Positions 14,167-23,891 of a stretch of 33,841 nt of DNA are shown in pieces. Location of the stretch: contig JAEUPI010000169.1 in assembly GCA_016790175.1 (NCBI GenBank), positions 1-33,841 of the forward strand. Direction: 5' to 3'. Origin of the DNA: Burkholderiaceae bacterium. GTDB lineage: Bacteria; Pseudomonadota; Gammaproteobacteria; Burkholderiales; Burkholderiaceae_C. Numbering within the stretch: position 1 is the stretch's first letter; each line of letters begins with the position of its first letter. Under the pieces are notes generated by a model that saw nothing but the letters and a program-made list of their open reading frames with translations, did not search any database and was not told the DNA's origin. A program made the translations under genes and the position numbers.

Positions 14167-14973
14167 ATGCAAGCCCTCGCCCCAGCCGATGCCCGCGCGG
14201 TCGTGCCGCGGCCGGCCGCCACCACGCTGATCCTGCGCGACGGCGCGCAGGGCGCCGAAGTGCTGATGGTGCGGCGCTCGCCCACCGCCAGCTTCATGCC
14301 CGGTGCCTACGTGTTCCCCGGTGGCGCCGTCGATGCCGCGGACGCTCGAGCGCATGCGGCCTGCGACGAGGCGCCGGCGCAACTGGCCACGCGCATCGGC
14401 ACCGTCACCGGGGTCGGCGATGCGGCGCTGGCCTATGCGGTGGCAGCCTTGCGCGAATGCCTGGAGGAATGTGGCCTGTGGCTGGGCGTCGATACGCCGG
14501 GCGCGGACCTGTCCGCCCTGCGCGCGCGGCTGCACGATGGCGCATCGATGGCCGACGTGGCCTCGCAGGCCCGACTGCCGCTGCGGGCCTCGGCGTTGAA
14601 GCCGTGGAGCCACTGGGTGACACCGCGTGGACTGCCCAAACGCTTCGACACGCTGTTCTTCGTGGTGCGCGCACCCACCCACCAGGAGCCGTCGGTGGAT
14701 GCCGGCGAGACCACCACGCTCGCCTGGGTGCGGCCCGAGCAGGCGATGGCGCAGCATGCGCAAGGCCTGTTCCCGATGGAGTTCGCCACCGTGAGCACGG
14801 TGCGTTCGCTGCTGCCGTTGGCGCCGCGCGGCGTGCCGGCGCTGTTGGACCATGCGGCTGCGCAGTCCGCGCTGCCGCCCTTGCATCCGCGGCTGGTGCT
14901 CGACACCACGCGGCGCATCGTCGGCATCCGGTTGCCGGGCGACGACGGCTACGAGGCGCTCGACGGCGACTGA
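14167..14973 (+). CDS. NUDIX hydrolase, NUDT19/NUDT7-like layout
   Basis: A 268-residue protein. After AATTLILRDGAQGAEVLMVRR comes the opening of the NUDIX box (YVFPGGAVD), then an insertion of about 35 residues before RECLEECGLWLG, which supplies the REXXEE metal-binding glutamates. An interrupted box of this kind is typical of NUDT19/NUDT7-type enzymes acting on CoA and related diphosphates. LPKRFDTLFFVVRAP and TLAWVRPEQAM match the family further on. It is divergent from the HTH-methyltransferase gene. The nearest -10-like element is TATCCT at about 14128. Confidence 0.88.
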   Translation: MQALAPADARAVVPRPAATTLILRDGAQGAEVLMVRRSPTASFMPGAYVFPGGAVDAADARAHAACDEAPAQLATRIGTVTGVGDAALAYAVAALRECLEECGLWLGVDTPGADLSALRARLHDGASMADVASQARLPLRASALKPWSHWVTPRGLPKRFDTLFFVVRAPTHQEPSVDAGETTTLAWVRPEQAMAQHAQGLFPMEFATVSTVRSLLPLAPRGVPALLDHAAAQSALPPLHPRLVLDTTRRIVGIRLPGDDGYEALDGD

Positions 14974-14977
14974 TGCT

Positions 14978-15310
14978 TCACCTCGCGGCGCTCGCCGCGC
15001 GTGACGGCCGAGTCGGCTCGAAGGGCCGGCCCTCGACCACCAGCCCACCGCTCGACAGCCGGGCGGCGCTGGACGGCCCCAGGCCACGCACCCGCGCGAT
15101 CAGATCCGTCCAATCACGAAACCCACCCCCGCGGCGGGCCTCGACGATGCGCTCGGCCAGCGCGGTGCCGATGCCCGCCACCGCTTCGAGTTCGGCCAGG
15201 CTGGCCTGGTTGACCTCCACCGCCGCGTGTGCGGCGGGCAAGACGCCGAACATCCAGCAAAGCAGCAGCGCGCCGAGCACGTGCGGCGCTCGCCACGCAC
15301 GAGCCGTCAT
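14978..15310 (-). CDS. ComEA-like secreted helix-hairpin-helix protein
   Basis: A 110-residue protein with a signal peptide (about 1-29, ending PAAHAA) and one ComEA-type helix-hairpin-helix module (VEVNQASLAELEAVAGIGTA, then DLIARVRGLGPSSAARL), which in ComEA binds double-stranded DNA in the periplasm during uptake. The tail is Arg/Ser-rich. Its ATG overlaps the stop of the RlmN-like gene by 4 bp (ATGA), so it is translationally coupled. Competence is possible, but short ComEA-like proteins are common in betaproteobacteria without proven DNA uptake. Confidence 0.82.
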   Translation of the reverse strand: MTARAWRAPHVLGALLLCWMFGVLPAAHAAVEVNQASLAELEAVAGIGTALAERIVEARRGGGFRDWTDLIARVRGLGPSSAARLSSGGLVVEGRPFEPTRPSRAASAAR

Positions 15311-16326
15311 GCGGCAGCCGCCGAAATCGGCACCACCCGGCGGGCCCGCAGCTGACCGCAGCCGCCGTCCACCTCCTGCCCCGCCGACTGGCGCAGCCGC
15401 GTCAGGATGCCGCGACGGTTCAGTGCGCGCGCCATCGCCCAGGCCTGCTCGGCGCTCGGGCGCTCGTAGGGCAGGCCGTCGACCGCGTTGTACGGAATCA
15501 GGTTGAGCATCGCGTGCCGGCCGCGCAGCAGCGGCACCAGGGCCTCGACCTCGTCGTCGCCGTCGTTGATGCCCGCCATCAACGTCCACTGCACCTGCAT
15601 CGGATAGCCGGTGGCCCGCGCATAGCCGTCGCCAAGGGCAACGAGTTCGTCCGGCGCGATGCGAGGCGCCTTCGGCAGCAGCTGCTCGCGCAAGCTTGCG
15701 CGCGTGCTGTGCAGCGACAAGGCCAACGCCGGTTTCACGCGGCCGCGCGGCAGCGCGTCGAACACGCGCCGGTCGCCGACGGTGGAGAACACCAGGTTCT
15801 TGTGGCCGATGCCGCCTTCGCTGCCGAGCAGCTCGATCGCCTCGAGCACCGCCTCGAGGTTGTGTGCCGGCTCGCCCATGCCCATGAACACCACTTTGGT
15901 GACTGAGCGCCGCGCACGCGCGAGCACGAGTTGCGCGACGATCTCGGCGCTGCCGAGCTGGCGCTGCAGGCCGCCGCGGCCGGTCATGCAAAAGCCGCAG
16001 CCGACCGCGCAGCCGACCTGCGTCGATACGCACAGCCCACCACGCGGCAGCAGCACCGCTTCCACAGCCTGGCCGTCGTGCAACCCGACGAGCAGACGCT
16101 CGGATCCGTCGGCGGCCGGATGCGCCGAGCGCAGCGTGGCCAGGCCGGCCAGCGTGGTGCCCAGCGCCGGCAGCGCCTCGCGCAGCGGCCGCGGCAGGAA
16201 ATGCTCGGCCTGGGTGCGGCCTTCGTGCAGCGGCTTCGCACGCAGCCACTGCCGCAGGATGCGCCCCTCGTGCACGGGCGCCGCGCCGTTCGCACGCAGC
16301 GTGTCGCGGAGGGTCTGGATCTGCAT
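15307..16326 (-). CDS. RlmN/Cfr-family radical SAM rRNA methyltransferase
   Basis: A 339-residue radical SAM protein. C106, C110 and C113 in QVGCAVGCGFCMTGRGG hold the [4Fe-4S] cluster; C99 and C323 (VDGGCGQL) match the two catalytic cysteines of RlmN. MGMGEPAHNLEAVL, LALSLHST and LNLIPYN are further family motifs. RlmN methylates C2 of A2503 in 23S rRNA. The protein is shorter than typical RlmN (about 370-390), and RlmN is usually encoded elsewhere, with ndk or ispG, so this may be a paralogue or a Cfr-like C8 enzyme. It starts 23 bp after the frmA stop and overlaps the ComEA-like gene. Confidence 0.85.
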   Translation of the reverse strand: MQIQTLRDTLRANGAAPVHEGRILRQWLRAKPLHEGRTQAEHFLPRPLREALPALGTTLAGLATLRSAHPAADGSERLLVGLHDGQAVEAVLLPRGGLCVSTQVGCAVGCGFCMTGRGGLQRQLGSAEIVAQLVLARARRSVTKVVFMGMGEPAHNLEAVLEAIELLGSEGGIGHKNLVFSTVGDRRVFDALPRGRVKPALALSLHSTRASLREQLLPKAPRIAPDELVALGDGYARATGYPMQVQWTLMAGINDGDDEVEALVPLLRGRHAMLNLIPYNAVDGLPYERPSAEQAWAMARALNRRGILTRLRQSAGQEVDGGCGQLRARRVVPISAAAA

Positions 16327-16349
16327 GGGCCTGCGCGCCGCCGGAAGCC

Positions 16350-17456
<1,107 letters not shown>

Positions 17457-17530
17457 CTTCTGGCTCTCCGGATCGTCGAGCACGCAGCGTAGCGCATGAT
17501 CGGTGCGCCGGCCGGCGTGTCGCGCTGGTG

Positions 17531-17542
17531 TATGGTCGCGCC
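17531..17542 (+). promoter_or_regulatory. -10 box and leaderless start of rlpA
   Basis: TATGGT (17531-17536) lies 6 nt before the ATG at 17543, with no Shine-Dalgarno in between. Transcription would start at the initiation codon. Confidence 0.45.
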
Positions 17543-18547
17543 ATGTCGACGTGCCCGTTGCGCCGAGCCGCAGCCGCGCTGGCGGCTGCCTCGATCGCGC
17601 TGATCGCCGCCTGCGGCACCGCGCCGCGCAGCAGCCGCGACGGCCCCGGCGCGAACCCGCCGCCGAACCTGATGCAGGTGCCCAATGCCGAGCCGCGCGT
17701 CGAGCCGATCAGGAGCGGCGGGCCGAACAAACCCTACGAGGTCTTCGGCCGCGGCTATGCGCCGCTGGTGGGTGACCCGCCTTTCGCCGAGCGCGGACTC
17801 GCCTCGTGGTACGGCCGCAAGTTCCACGGCCGTCCGACCTCCAGCGGCGAGATCTACGACATGTACGCGATGACGGCCGCGCACAAGACGATGCCGCTGC
17901 CGAGTTACGCGCGCGTGCGCAACCCGGCCAACGGCCGCGAGATCATCGTGCGCGTCAACGACCGCGGGCCATTCCACGCCGGCCGCGTGATCGATCTCAG
18001 CTACACCGCGGCGCTGAAGCTGGGTGTGCTCAATGCCGTGGCACCGGTGGAGGTCGAGCGCATCACGGTCGAGGCGATCCGTACCGGCGCCTGGCGCGGC
18101 GGCGAACCACGGCTTGCGGCGGCGCCGGCAACGCCCGCGCCCGCCGCCACGTCACAGCAGGCACCAGCGCCCCCGTCCGCCGCGGTGCCTGGCGCCATCG
18201 CGGCCGCTGCGCTGCCGCCGCCCACCGTCATCGAGCCCGACAACGTCGCCGCAACCGAACCGGCCCCGGCCGATGCCACGCCGGTGACCGCCCGCCCCCT
18301 TGCCGGAGCCCCGCCCGGCTTCTGGATGCAGCTCGGTGCGTTCCGCGAGCGCGACGGCGCGTTCGACTTTCAGCGCAAAGTCGAACGCGAACTCGACTGG
18401 CTGGCACCGCGGCTGGCGGTGTTCGTCGACCGCGAACTGCACCGGCTGCAGGCCGGGCCCTATGCCACCCGCGGCGAGGCCAGCAGTGCGGCCGAACGCC
18501 TGCGCACCGAATTGCAGCTGGTGCCGTTGATCGTCGAGCGGCGCTGA
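17543..18547 (+). CDS. rlpA: Septal ring lytic transglycosylase lipoprotein RlpA
   Basis: A 334-residue lipoprotein. The lipobox is IAAC at C24. A double-psi beta barrel (about 85-178) follows with [19 protein letters not shown] and the catalytic-region residues H113 ([11 protein letters not shown]) and D139 ([16 protein letters not shown]). An Ala/Pro-rich linker leads to a C-terminal SPOR domain ([20 protein letters not shown], then LQAGPY), which binds denuded glycan at the division septum. The enzyme cleaves such glycan strands. The usual mrdB/mltB/dacA neighbours are absent, so it stands alone here. Confidence 0.94.
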   Translation: MSTCPLRRAAAALAAASIALIAACGTAPRSSRDGPGANPPPNLMQVPNAEPRVEPIRSGGPNKPYEVFGRGYAPLVGDPPFAERGLASWYGRKFHGRPTSSGEIYDMYAMTAAHKTMPLPSYARVRNPANGREIIVRVNDRGPFHAGRVIDLSYTAALKLGVLNAVAPVEVERITVEAIRTGAWRGGEPRLAAAPATPAPAATSQQAPAPPSAAVPGAIAAAALPPPTVIEPDNVAATEPAPADATPVTARPLAGAPPGFWMQLGAFRERDGAFDFQRKVERELDWLAPRLAVFVDRELHRLQAGPYATRGEASSAAERLRTELQLVPLIVERR

Positions 18548-18554
18548 GGGCCGG

Positions 18555-19193
18555 TCAGGCCATTCCCGCGCCGTGCTTCATCACGGCGATGAAGTGGCAC
18601 ACACTGCCTGCAAGCACGAACAGGTGCCACACGAAGTGGCTGAAACGCATGCGCGTGTCGATCACGAAGAACACGGTGCCGACCGTGTAGGCGATGCCGC
18701 CGGCCAGCAGCCACAGCACGCCCTCGCGGCCCACGCTGGCCAGCAGCGGCTGCGCCGCCGCCAACACGAACCAGCCGAAGGCGAGGTACAGCGCCGTCGA
18801 CAAGGCCTTGTTGCGCAGGTAACCGCCAAACTTGAGCATCACGCCGACCAGCGCCACGGCCCACACGCCGGCGAGCAGCGGGCCACCGAGCACATGACCG
18901 AGCGCGAATGGCGTGAAGCTGCCGGCCATGAAGACGAAGATCGCCGCATGATCGGCCCGCTTCAGCCAGACCTTGCTGCGGCCAACGGGCGCGGCGTGAT
19001 ACGCGGAGGACACCGCATAGAGCAGCAGCATCGTTGCCGCGAAGATCCACACACCCGCCTCGCGTGCCGAGCCGCGCGCCGCGCCGTCGGCAGCGAGCAC
19101 CGGCAGTGCCGCCAGCGCGAGCAGCACGCCCACGCCATGGCTCGCCGTGTTGGCGTGTTCCTCGCGTCGCTGCAGGGTCGTGGTGCTCGCCAT
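18555..19193 (-). CDS. trhA: TrhA / hemolysin III family membrane protein (PAQR)
   Basis: A 212-residue protein with seven predicted membrane helices. It starts REEHANTASHGVGVLLALAAL and has the family histidines in SSAYHAAP (first conserved His), and HFVWHLFVLAGSVCHF near the C-terminus, expected to bind zinc as in PAQR proteins. E. coli TrhA affects membrane fluidity and energetics. The ATG has GGGGAGG at 5 nt. It converges with rlpA, 7 bp apart. Confidence 0.92.
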   Translation of the reverse strand: MASTTTLQRREEHANTASHGVGVLLALAALPVLAADGAARGSAREAGVWIFAATMLLLYAVSSAYHAAPVGRSKVWLKRADHAAIFVFMAGSFTPFALGHVLGGPLLAGVWAVALVGVMLKFGGYLRNKALSTALYLAFGWFVLAAAQPLLASVGREGVLWLLAGGIAYTVGTVFFVIDTRMRFSHFVWHLFVLAGSVCHFIAVMKHGAGMA

Positions 19194-19331
19194 GGACGCC
19201 TCCCCGGTCGCGCGTGTTCGCGCTGACTGCTTGAACGCAGTGTGATCAGCTGCGTGCACCGCCACATCCCTCGTGCATGGGAACGCACTCCCGCGTCTGC
19301 AGGGAGCATTTGCCCGAGGTCGTGACGCGGT

Positions 19332-20639
19332 TCACGGCGCGCCCACCCCGCCTTCATGGGCCGGCAGTTCACGGCTGCGCGTGAAACGAAGGTGCGTGAT
19401 GTCGGCCGGGAAGAACATGCCCCAGGTCCATTCCACCCAGATGCGCAGCTTGCGCCGCAGCGTCGGCATTTGTGAAAGGTAGAACGCCCGCCACAGCAGC
19501 CAGGCCGGCAGGCCCGAGAACTCGACGCCGAAGACTTCGGCCACGCCGTTGCGCCGGCCCAATGCGGCCATCGAGCCGCGCGGCCGCGCAGCAAAGGGCC
19601 GCGTGCCAGCGCCGCGTTCGCGCGCGAGCAGGTTGCCCGCCAGATGGCGCGCCTGCCGCACCGCGAACTGCGCCGTCGCCGGCGAGGTCGACGCGCTCGC
19701 CGCGTTGGGCACCGCGGCGCAGTCGCCCAGGGCCCACACACCCGGGAAGCCGGGCACCGACAGATCGGGCTCGACGCGGATGCGGCCGCGCTCCTGCGGC
19801 AGCGCGAGCCGCTTGACCAGCGGGTTGGGCTGGTTGCCGATGGTGCTGATCACGGTATGCGACGCCAGTTCGCCGCCGCCCACGAGCGCGACGCCGGTCT
19901 CGTGGATACCCTGCGCCCGCGTGCTCAGGTGCACCGCCACGCCGCGACGCTGCAGCGAGCGCAGCGCGGCCGCGGCCAGGCGGGGCGACATCTCCGGCAG
20001 CAGCCGGTCCTGGTCGTGCAGCACCGTCACCGCCCATTCGTCGCGCCGCACGCGCGGGTAGTACCGTGAGATGCTCGCCAGACAGTCGATCAGTTCACCG
20101 GCCACCTCGGCGCCGGAGAAGCCGCCGCCGATCACGACGAAGTGGCCGAGTGCGCGCCGCAGATCGGCATCGGTTTCCAGCTCGATGCGCGCCAGCCGGC
20201 GAAGCACCACGTTGCGGATGTGCAGCGCGTCGCCCACCGTCTTCAGCGGCAGCGCATGCAAGGCCATGCCGGGCAGTAGGTCGAGCCGCGCGCGATTGCC
20301 GAAGGCGAGCACCAGCTGGTCGTAGGCAATGCAACGTTCGCCGGCGAGCGTCTCGCAGCGCAGCGTGCGTGCGACCGCATCGATCGCCAGCACGCGGCCC
20401 ATGATGAAACGGTCGCCGCGTCGCAGGTCGAGCATCTCGCGCAGCGGCGCCACCACCTGCTCCGGGAACACCGACGCCGCCACCGCCTCCGGCAGCATCG
20501 GGTGGAACGTGGTGGTGCTTTCTTCGGAGATCAGCGTGATCTGCACGCCGTGCAGCCGCCTGGCGTCGAGCGCGCGGGCAAGCGCGGTGCCGGCGAAGCC
20601 GCCACCGACGATGACGATCGAACGCGGTGGGGTGTTCAT
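19332..20639 (-). CDS. FAD/NAD(P)-dependent oxidoreductase, type II NADH dehydrogenase-like
   Basis: A 435-residue flavoprotein. The first Rossmann motif IVIVGGGFAGTALARAL (8-24) binds FAD and a second, FVVIGGGFSGAEVAGEL (about 167-183), binds NAD(P)H; VWALGDCAAVPNA is the FAD-contacting segment. The C-terminus (FYLSQMPTLRRKLRIWVEWT, then GMFFPADITHLRF) is amphipathic and typical of membrane-associated NDH-2-like proteins that pass electrons to quinone without pumping protons. The ATG has AGGAGG at 8 nt. It is divergent from bdhA, with 184 bp between the two starts and no clear promoter motif. Confidence 0.88.
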   Translation of the reverse strand: MNTPPRSIVIVGGGFAGTALARALDARRLHGVQITLISEESTTTFHPMLPEAVAASVFPEQVVAPLREMLDLRRGDRFIMGRVLAIDAVARTLRCETLAGERCIAYDQLVLAFGNRARLDLLPGMALHALPLKTVGDALHIRNVVLRRLARIELETDADLRRALGHFVVIGGGFSGAEVAGELIDCLASISRYYPRVRRDEWAVTVLHDQDRLLPEMSPRLAAAALRSLQRRGVAVHLSTRAQGIHETGVALVGGGELASHTVISTIGNQPNPLVKRLALPQERGRIRVEPDLSVPGFPGVWALGDCAAVPNAASASTSPATAQFAVRQARHLAGNLLARERGAGTRPFAARPRGSMAALGRRNGVAEVFGVEFSGLPAWLLWRAFYLSQMPTLRRKLRIWVEWTWGMFFPADITHLRFTRSRELPAHEGGVGAP

Positions 20640-20823
20640 CGGCACGGCCTCCTGATCTGCAAGCGTGGCGGCGTAGTCGGCGTGCACACGACCGTCCTTA
20701 CAACGCCAAGTTTTTTCGGCCGTCGCGTAAGGAAGTCGCCCGATGCGCCGACAGACGGCCCCGAACGCTGCGTGCGGCCCGCCGGCCGGCATGCAGACCC
20801 TCATGCATCAGGAGCTGCACGCC

Positions 20824-21606
20824 ATGTTGAAAGGCAAGACCGCATTGATCACCGGATCGACCTCGGGCATCGGCCTGGGCATCGCCGAGGCGCTGGCCGC
20901 GTTAGGCGCCAACATCGTGCTCAACGGCTTCGGTGACGCCGGCGAGATCACGCAGTTGCGCATCGATCTCGCTCGCCGGCACGGCGTGAACGTGCTGTAC
21001 GACGGCGCCGACATGAGCCAGGCACCAGCGATCGAATCGATGATGAAGACCGCGCTCGGCGAGTTCGGCGCCATCGACATCCTCGTCAACAACGCCGGCA
21101 TTCAGCATGTGGCGCCGGTCGACGCGTTTCCGCTCGAGAAGTGGAACGCGATCCTCGCGATCAACCTGAGCGCGGCCTTCCACACCACGCGGCTGGCGCT
21201 GCCGGCGATGAAACAGCGCGGCTTCGGCCGCATCGTCAACGTCGCCTCGGCACACGCGCTGGTGGCGAGTCCCTTCAAGAGCGCCTACGTGGCGGCCAAG
21301 CACGGCATTGCCGGCCTGACCAAGACGGTGGCCCTCGAGGTGGCCGAGCAGGGCATCACCGTCAATGCGGTGTGTCCGGGCTACGTGTTGACGCCGCTCG
21401 TGAAGAAGCAGATCCCCGACACCGCCAAGGCGCGCGGCATCAGCGAGGAGGCCGTGGTGCACGACGTGCTGCTGGCCGCGCAGCCGACCAAGCAGTTCGT
21501 CACCGTCGAACAGGTGGCCGCATTCACGGCGTTTCTCTGCGGCGACGCCGCGGCCTCGATCACCGGAGCCGTGCTGCCGATCGAAGGTGGCTGGACCGCG
21601 CACTGA
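20824..21606 (+). CDS. bdhA: 3-hydroxybutyrate dehydrogenase
   Basis: A 260-residue classical SDR, the exact family length. Cofactor motif TGSTSGIGLGIAEAL (10-24), NNAGIQHVAPVD, and catalytic N114, S142, Y155 and K159 (NVASAHALVASPFKSAYVAAK). The C-terminal lobe (VCPGYVLTPLVKKQIPDTAK) and QPTKQFVTVEQVAAF are typical of D-3-hydroxybutyrate dehydrogenase, which oxidises (R)-3-hydroxybutyrate to acetoacetate with NAD+ during polyhydroxybutyrate turnover. The ATG at 20824 (AGGAG at 9 nt) is chosen over upstream in-frame ATGs. The phasin-like and patatin genes downstream support a PHB context. Confidence 0.95.
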   Translation: MLKGKTALITGSTSGIGLGIAEALAALGANIVLNGFGDAGEITQLRIDLARRHGVNVLYDGADMSQAPAIESMMKTALGEFGAIDILVNNAGIQHVAPVDAFPLEKWNAILAINLSAAFHTTRLALPAMKQRGFGRIVNVASAHALVASPFKSAYVAAKHGIAGLTKTVALEVAEQGITVNAVCPGYVLTPLVKKQIPDTAKARGISEEAVVHDVLLAAQPTKQFVTVEQVAAFTAFLCGDAAASITGAVLPIEGGWTAH

Positions 21607-21677
21607 CGCGCGACCCGATTCCCCCCAACGGCGGCCAGGACGTGCCGCACCTCAACCCCTGCATCCAGGAGCACACC

Positions 21678-22178
21678 ATGCGCATCCCCAACCTGAACCA
21701 CCGCGCCACGATCATCGGCCTGACCGCCGCGATGGCCCTCACCTTCGGCGCGCTCACGCGCGCCAACGCCGGCGAATGCCCGGCCGATCAGCGCCGGCCC
21801 AACGGCACCGGCCAGCCGATGTCGGCGTTGGGGCCCAGCGGCGTGGCCGACAAGGTCGTCACCTTCATCGAGCTGAACAGGGAGCCGGTGTCGATCCAGG
21901 GCCGTCAGCTGCGCGCGCGCCGGCTCGACATCCAGCCCGGTGGCGTCGTGCCGTGGCACAGCCACAGCGACCGGCCGGCGCTGCTGTTCATCACCGAAGG
22001 CGAGATCACCGAATACGCCAGCACCTGCGCCACGCCGATCGTGCACAAGGCCGGCGAGATCACCGCCGAGCGCAGCCCGACCTCGCACTGGTGGAAGAAC
22101 CTGGGCGCAAAGCCCGTCGTGATCTACGCGTTCGATCTGTTCCGCGCCGAGGACAAGCACGACGAACACATGATGTGA
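21678..22178 (+). CDS. Secreted cupin-domain protein
   Basis: A 166-residue protein with a signal peptide (about 1-31, ending TRANA) and a single cupin barrel. Cupin motif 1 appears as PGGVVPWHSHSDRPALLFITEGEITEY, giving the metal-binding histidines and glutamate (H, H and E), with motif 2 weaker (SHWWKNLGAKPVVIYAFDL). A periplasmic metal- or ligand-binding role is likely; the substrate is unknown. It follows bdhA by 71 bp with GGAG at the right spacing. Confidence 0.85.
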   Translation: MRIPNLNHRATIIGLTAAMALTFGALTRANAGECPADQRRPNGTGQPMSALGPSGVADKVVTFIELNREPVSIQGRQLRARRLDIQPGGVVPWHSHSDRPALLFITEGEITEYASTCATPIVHKAGEITAERSPTSHWWKNLGAKPVVIYAFDLFRAEDKHDEHMM

Positions 22179-22193
22179 GTGTGACGGCCCCCG

Positions 22194-22302
22194 CTCGCGG
22201 AGTGCCGCGAGCACCCCCCGCGGGGGTCGCCCACCGCCTTGGGAGCGGCCCGGCGGCGGTGGGCCCGCGCTGCTAAACACCGCGGGTGCTCCACCCGGAG
22301 CA
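22194..22302. repeat. Cluster of four short hairpins in an intergenic spacer
   Basis: Within 110 bp there are CTCGCGG/CCGCGAG (22194-22200/22205-22211), ACCCCC/GGGGGT (22213-22218/22222-22227), GCCCACCGCC/GGCGGTGGGC (22229-22238/22255-22264, 16-nt loop) and TGCTCC/GGAGCA (22287-22292/22297-22302). No T-run follows. It resembles extragenic palindromic repeats of Burkholderiales and may also weaken read-through from bdhA-cupin into the MFS gene. Confidence 0.6.
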
Positions 22303-22335
22303 TCTGTCTACGCCTGGTCTTCTTGGAGTCCTTGC

Positions 22336-23532
22336 ATGGCCCGCAACCTCACCATCGCACTGATGGCCTTCCTGACGCTGGTGGACCTGTTCGCCACCCA
22401 GGCGATCCTGCCGACGCTGGTGCGGCACTACCAGGTCAGCCCGGCCGCGATGGGGCTCGCCGTCAACGCCAGCACGATCGGCATGGCCGTCGCCGCCCTG
22501 GCGGTGGCGCTGTTCGCGCGACGGCTGGATCGGCGCCTGGGAATCGCCGCCAGCCTGGCGCTGCTGGCGATACCGACCGCGGCGCTGGCGGTCGCGCCCG
22601 ATCTGCCGACCTTCACCGCCCTGCGCATCGTGCAGGGTCTGGCGATGTCGACAGCGTTCGCGCTGACGCTGTCATACCTGTCGGAACATTGCAGCATGGC
22701 CGACGCGGCGGGTGCGTTTGCCGCCTACGTGAGCGGCAACGTCGCGAGCAATCTGTTCGGCCGCCTGATGTCGGCCTCGCTGGCCGACCACCTGGGCCTG
22801 GCCGGCAACTTCGTGGTATTCGCCGCGCTGAACCTCGCGGGCGCCGTGCTCGCCTGGGTGAGTCTGGGGCGCACGCCGCCGATGCCGATGCCCTCGACCC
22901 CGCGCGCGCCGCTGGCCACGCTGGTCGCGCATGCCTTGAACCCGGCCTTGCGCACCAGCTTCGTGATCGGCTTCCTGATCCTGTTCGCCTTCATCGGCAC
23001 CTTCACTTACGTGAACTTCGTGCTCGCGCGGCCGCCGATCGCGCTCACGCCGATGGCGCTCGGCCTGGTGTACTTCGTCTTCCTGCCGTCGCTGCTGAGC
23101 ACGCCGCTGGCCGGCCGCGCAGTGGCCCGCTTCGGCACGCGGCGCAGCTTCGTCGGTGCACTCGCCCTCGCCGGTCTCGGCTTGCCGCTGCTGCTCGCCC
23201 CGCAACTGGCGGCGGTGGTGGTGGGTCTGGCCTGCGTGGGTGCCGGCACCTTCTTTGCCCAGGCCACCGCCACCGGCTTCGTCGGCCGTGCGGCCTCGCA
23301 CGACCCATCGTCGGCCAGCGGCATGTATCTGGCGAGCTACTTCCTCGGAGGGCTGGTCGGTGCCGCGGTGATCGGCCAGCTGTTCCAGCAGCTGGGCTGG
23401 CCGGCTGCGGTGGCGGCGGTCGGCGCCGCGCTGGCGCTGGCGGCCTGGCTGGCCCGAGGACTGGTGGTCGCCCCTGCCGCCGACACCACTGGCACGACGC
23501 TGGAACCGAGTTTGGACCATGCCGCACGCTGA
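22336..23532 (+). CDS. MFS transporter
   Basis: A 398-residue, 12-helix major facilitator protein. The first half has LTLVDLFATQAILPTLVRHY and the loop 2-3 region LFARRLDRRLGIAASL; the second half repeats the pattern at GRAVARFGTRRSFVGAL. It resembles the YnfM/Bcr-type efflux group, so export of a small molecule is likely, but the substrate is not readable. The ATG has TTGGAG at 7 nt. The last 14 bp overlap the DUF1622 gene, suggesting coupled translation. Confidence 0.9.
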   Translation: MARNLTIALMAFLTLVDLFATQAILPTLVRHYQVSPAAMGLAVNASTIGMAVAALAVALFARRLDRRLGIAASLALLAIPTAALAVAPDLPTFTALRIVQGLAMSTAFALTLSYLSEHCSMADAAGAFAAYVSGNVASNLFGRLMSASLADHLGLAGNFVVFAALNLAGAVLAWVSLGRTPPMPMPSTPRAPLATLVAHALNPALRTSFVIGFLILFAFIGTFTYVNFVLARPPIALTPMALGLVYFVFLPSLLSTPLAGRAVARFGTRRSFVGALALAGLGLPLLLAPQLAAVVVGLACVGAGTFFAQATATGFVGRAASHDPSSASGMYLASYFLGGLVGAAVIGQLFQQLGWPAAVAAVGAALALAAWLARGLVVAPAADTTGTTLEPSLDHAAR

Positions 23533-23866
23533 ACTGATCGAACGCATCGGCAACGCCACCGAGCTGGCCGGCGTGGCGCTGATCGCCGGCGGGCTGGTGA
23601 TCGCGGCGCTGCGCGCGCTGCGCGGCCGGCGCCGGGCGGCCGAGCGCATCGAGCAGGCGCGTCACGACATGGGCCGCGCGATCCTGCTCGGACTCGAAGT
23701 GCTGGTCGCCGCCGACATCGTGCGCACGGTGGCCTTCACGCCGACGCTGGCCAGCGTGGCGGTGCTGGCCGTCGTGGTCGGCATCCGCACCTTCCTCAGC
23801 TGGAGCCTTGCGCTCGAGCTCGATGGCCGTTGGCCATGGCAGCGCCATGCCCGGCCGAATCCGTGA
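23519..23866 (+). CDS. DUF1622 family membrane protein
   Basis: A 115-residue protein with about three membrane helices. It matches the DUF1622 pattern: a first helix (TELAGVALIAGGLVIAALRAL), then ARHDMGRAILLGLEVLVAADIVRTVAF, and IRTFLSWSLALELDGRWPW near the end. Function unknown. It overlaps the MFS gene by 14 bp and precedes DUF302 by 25 bp; the tight packing suggests a shared envelope role. Confidence 0.9.
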   Translation: MPHAELIERIGNATELAGVALIAGGLVIAALRALRGRRRAAERIEQARHDMGRAILLGLEVLVAADIVRTVAFTPTLASVAVLAVVVGIRTFLSWSLALELDGRWPWQRHARPNP

Positions 23867-23891
23867 CCCTTCCATCCCAAGGAGAGAACCG

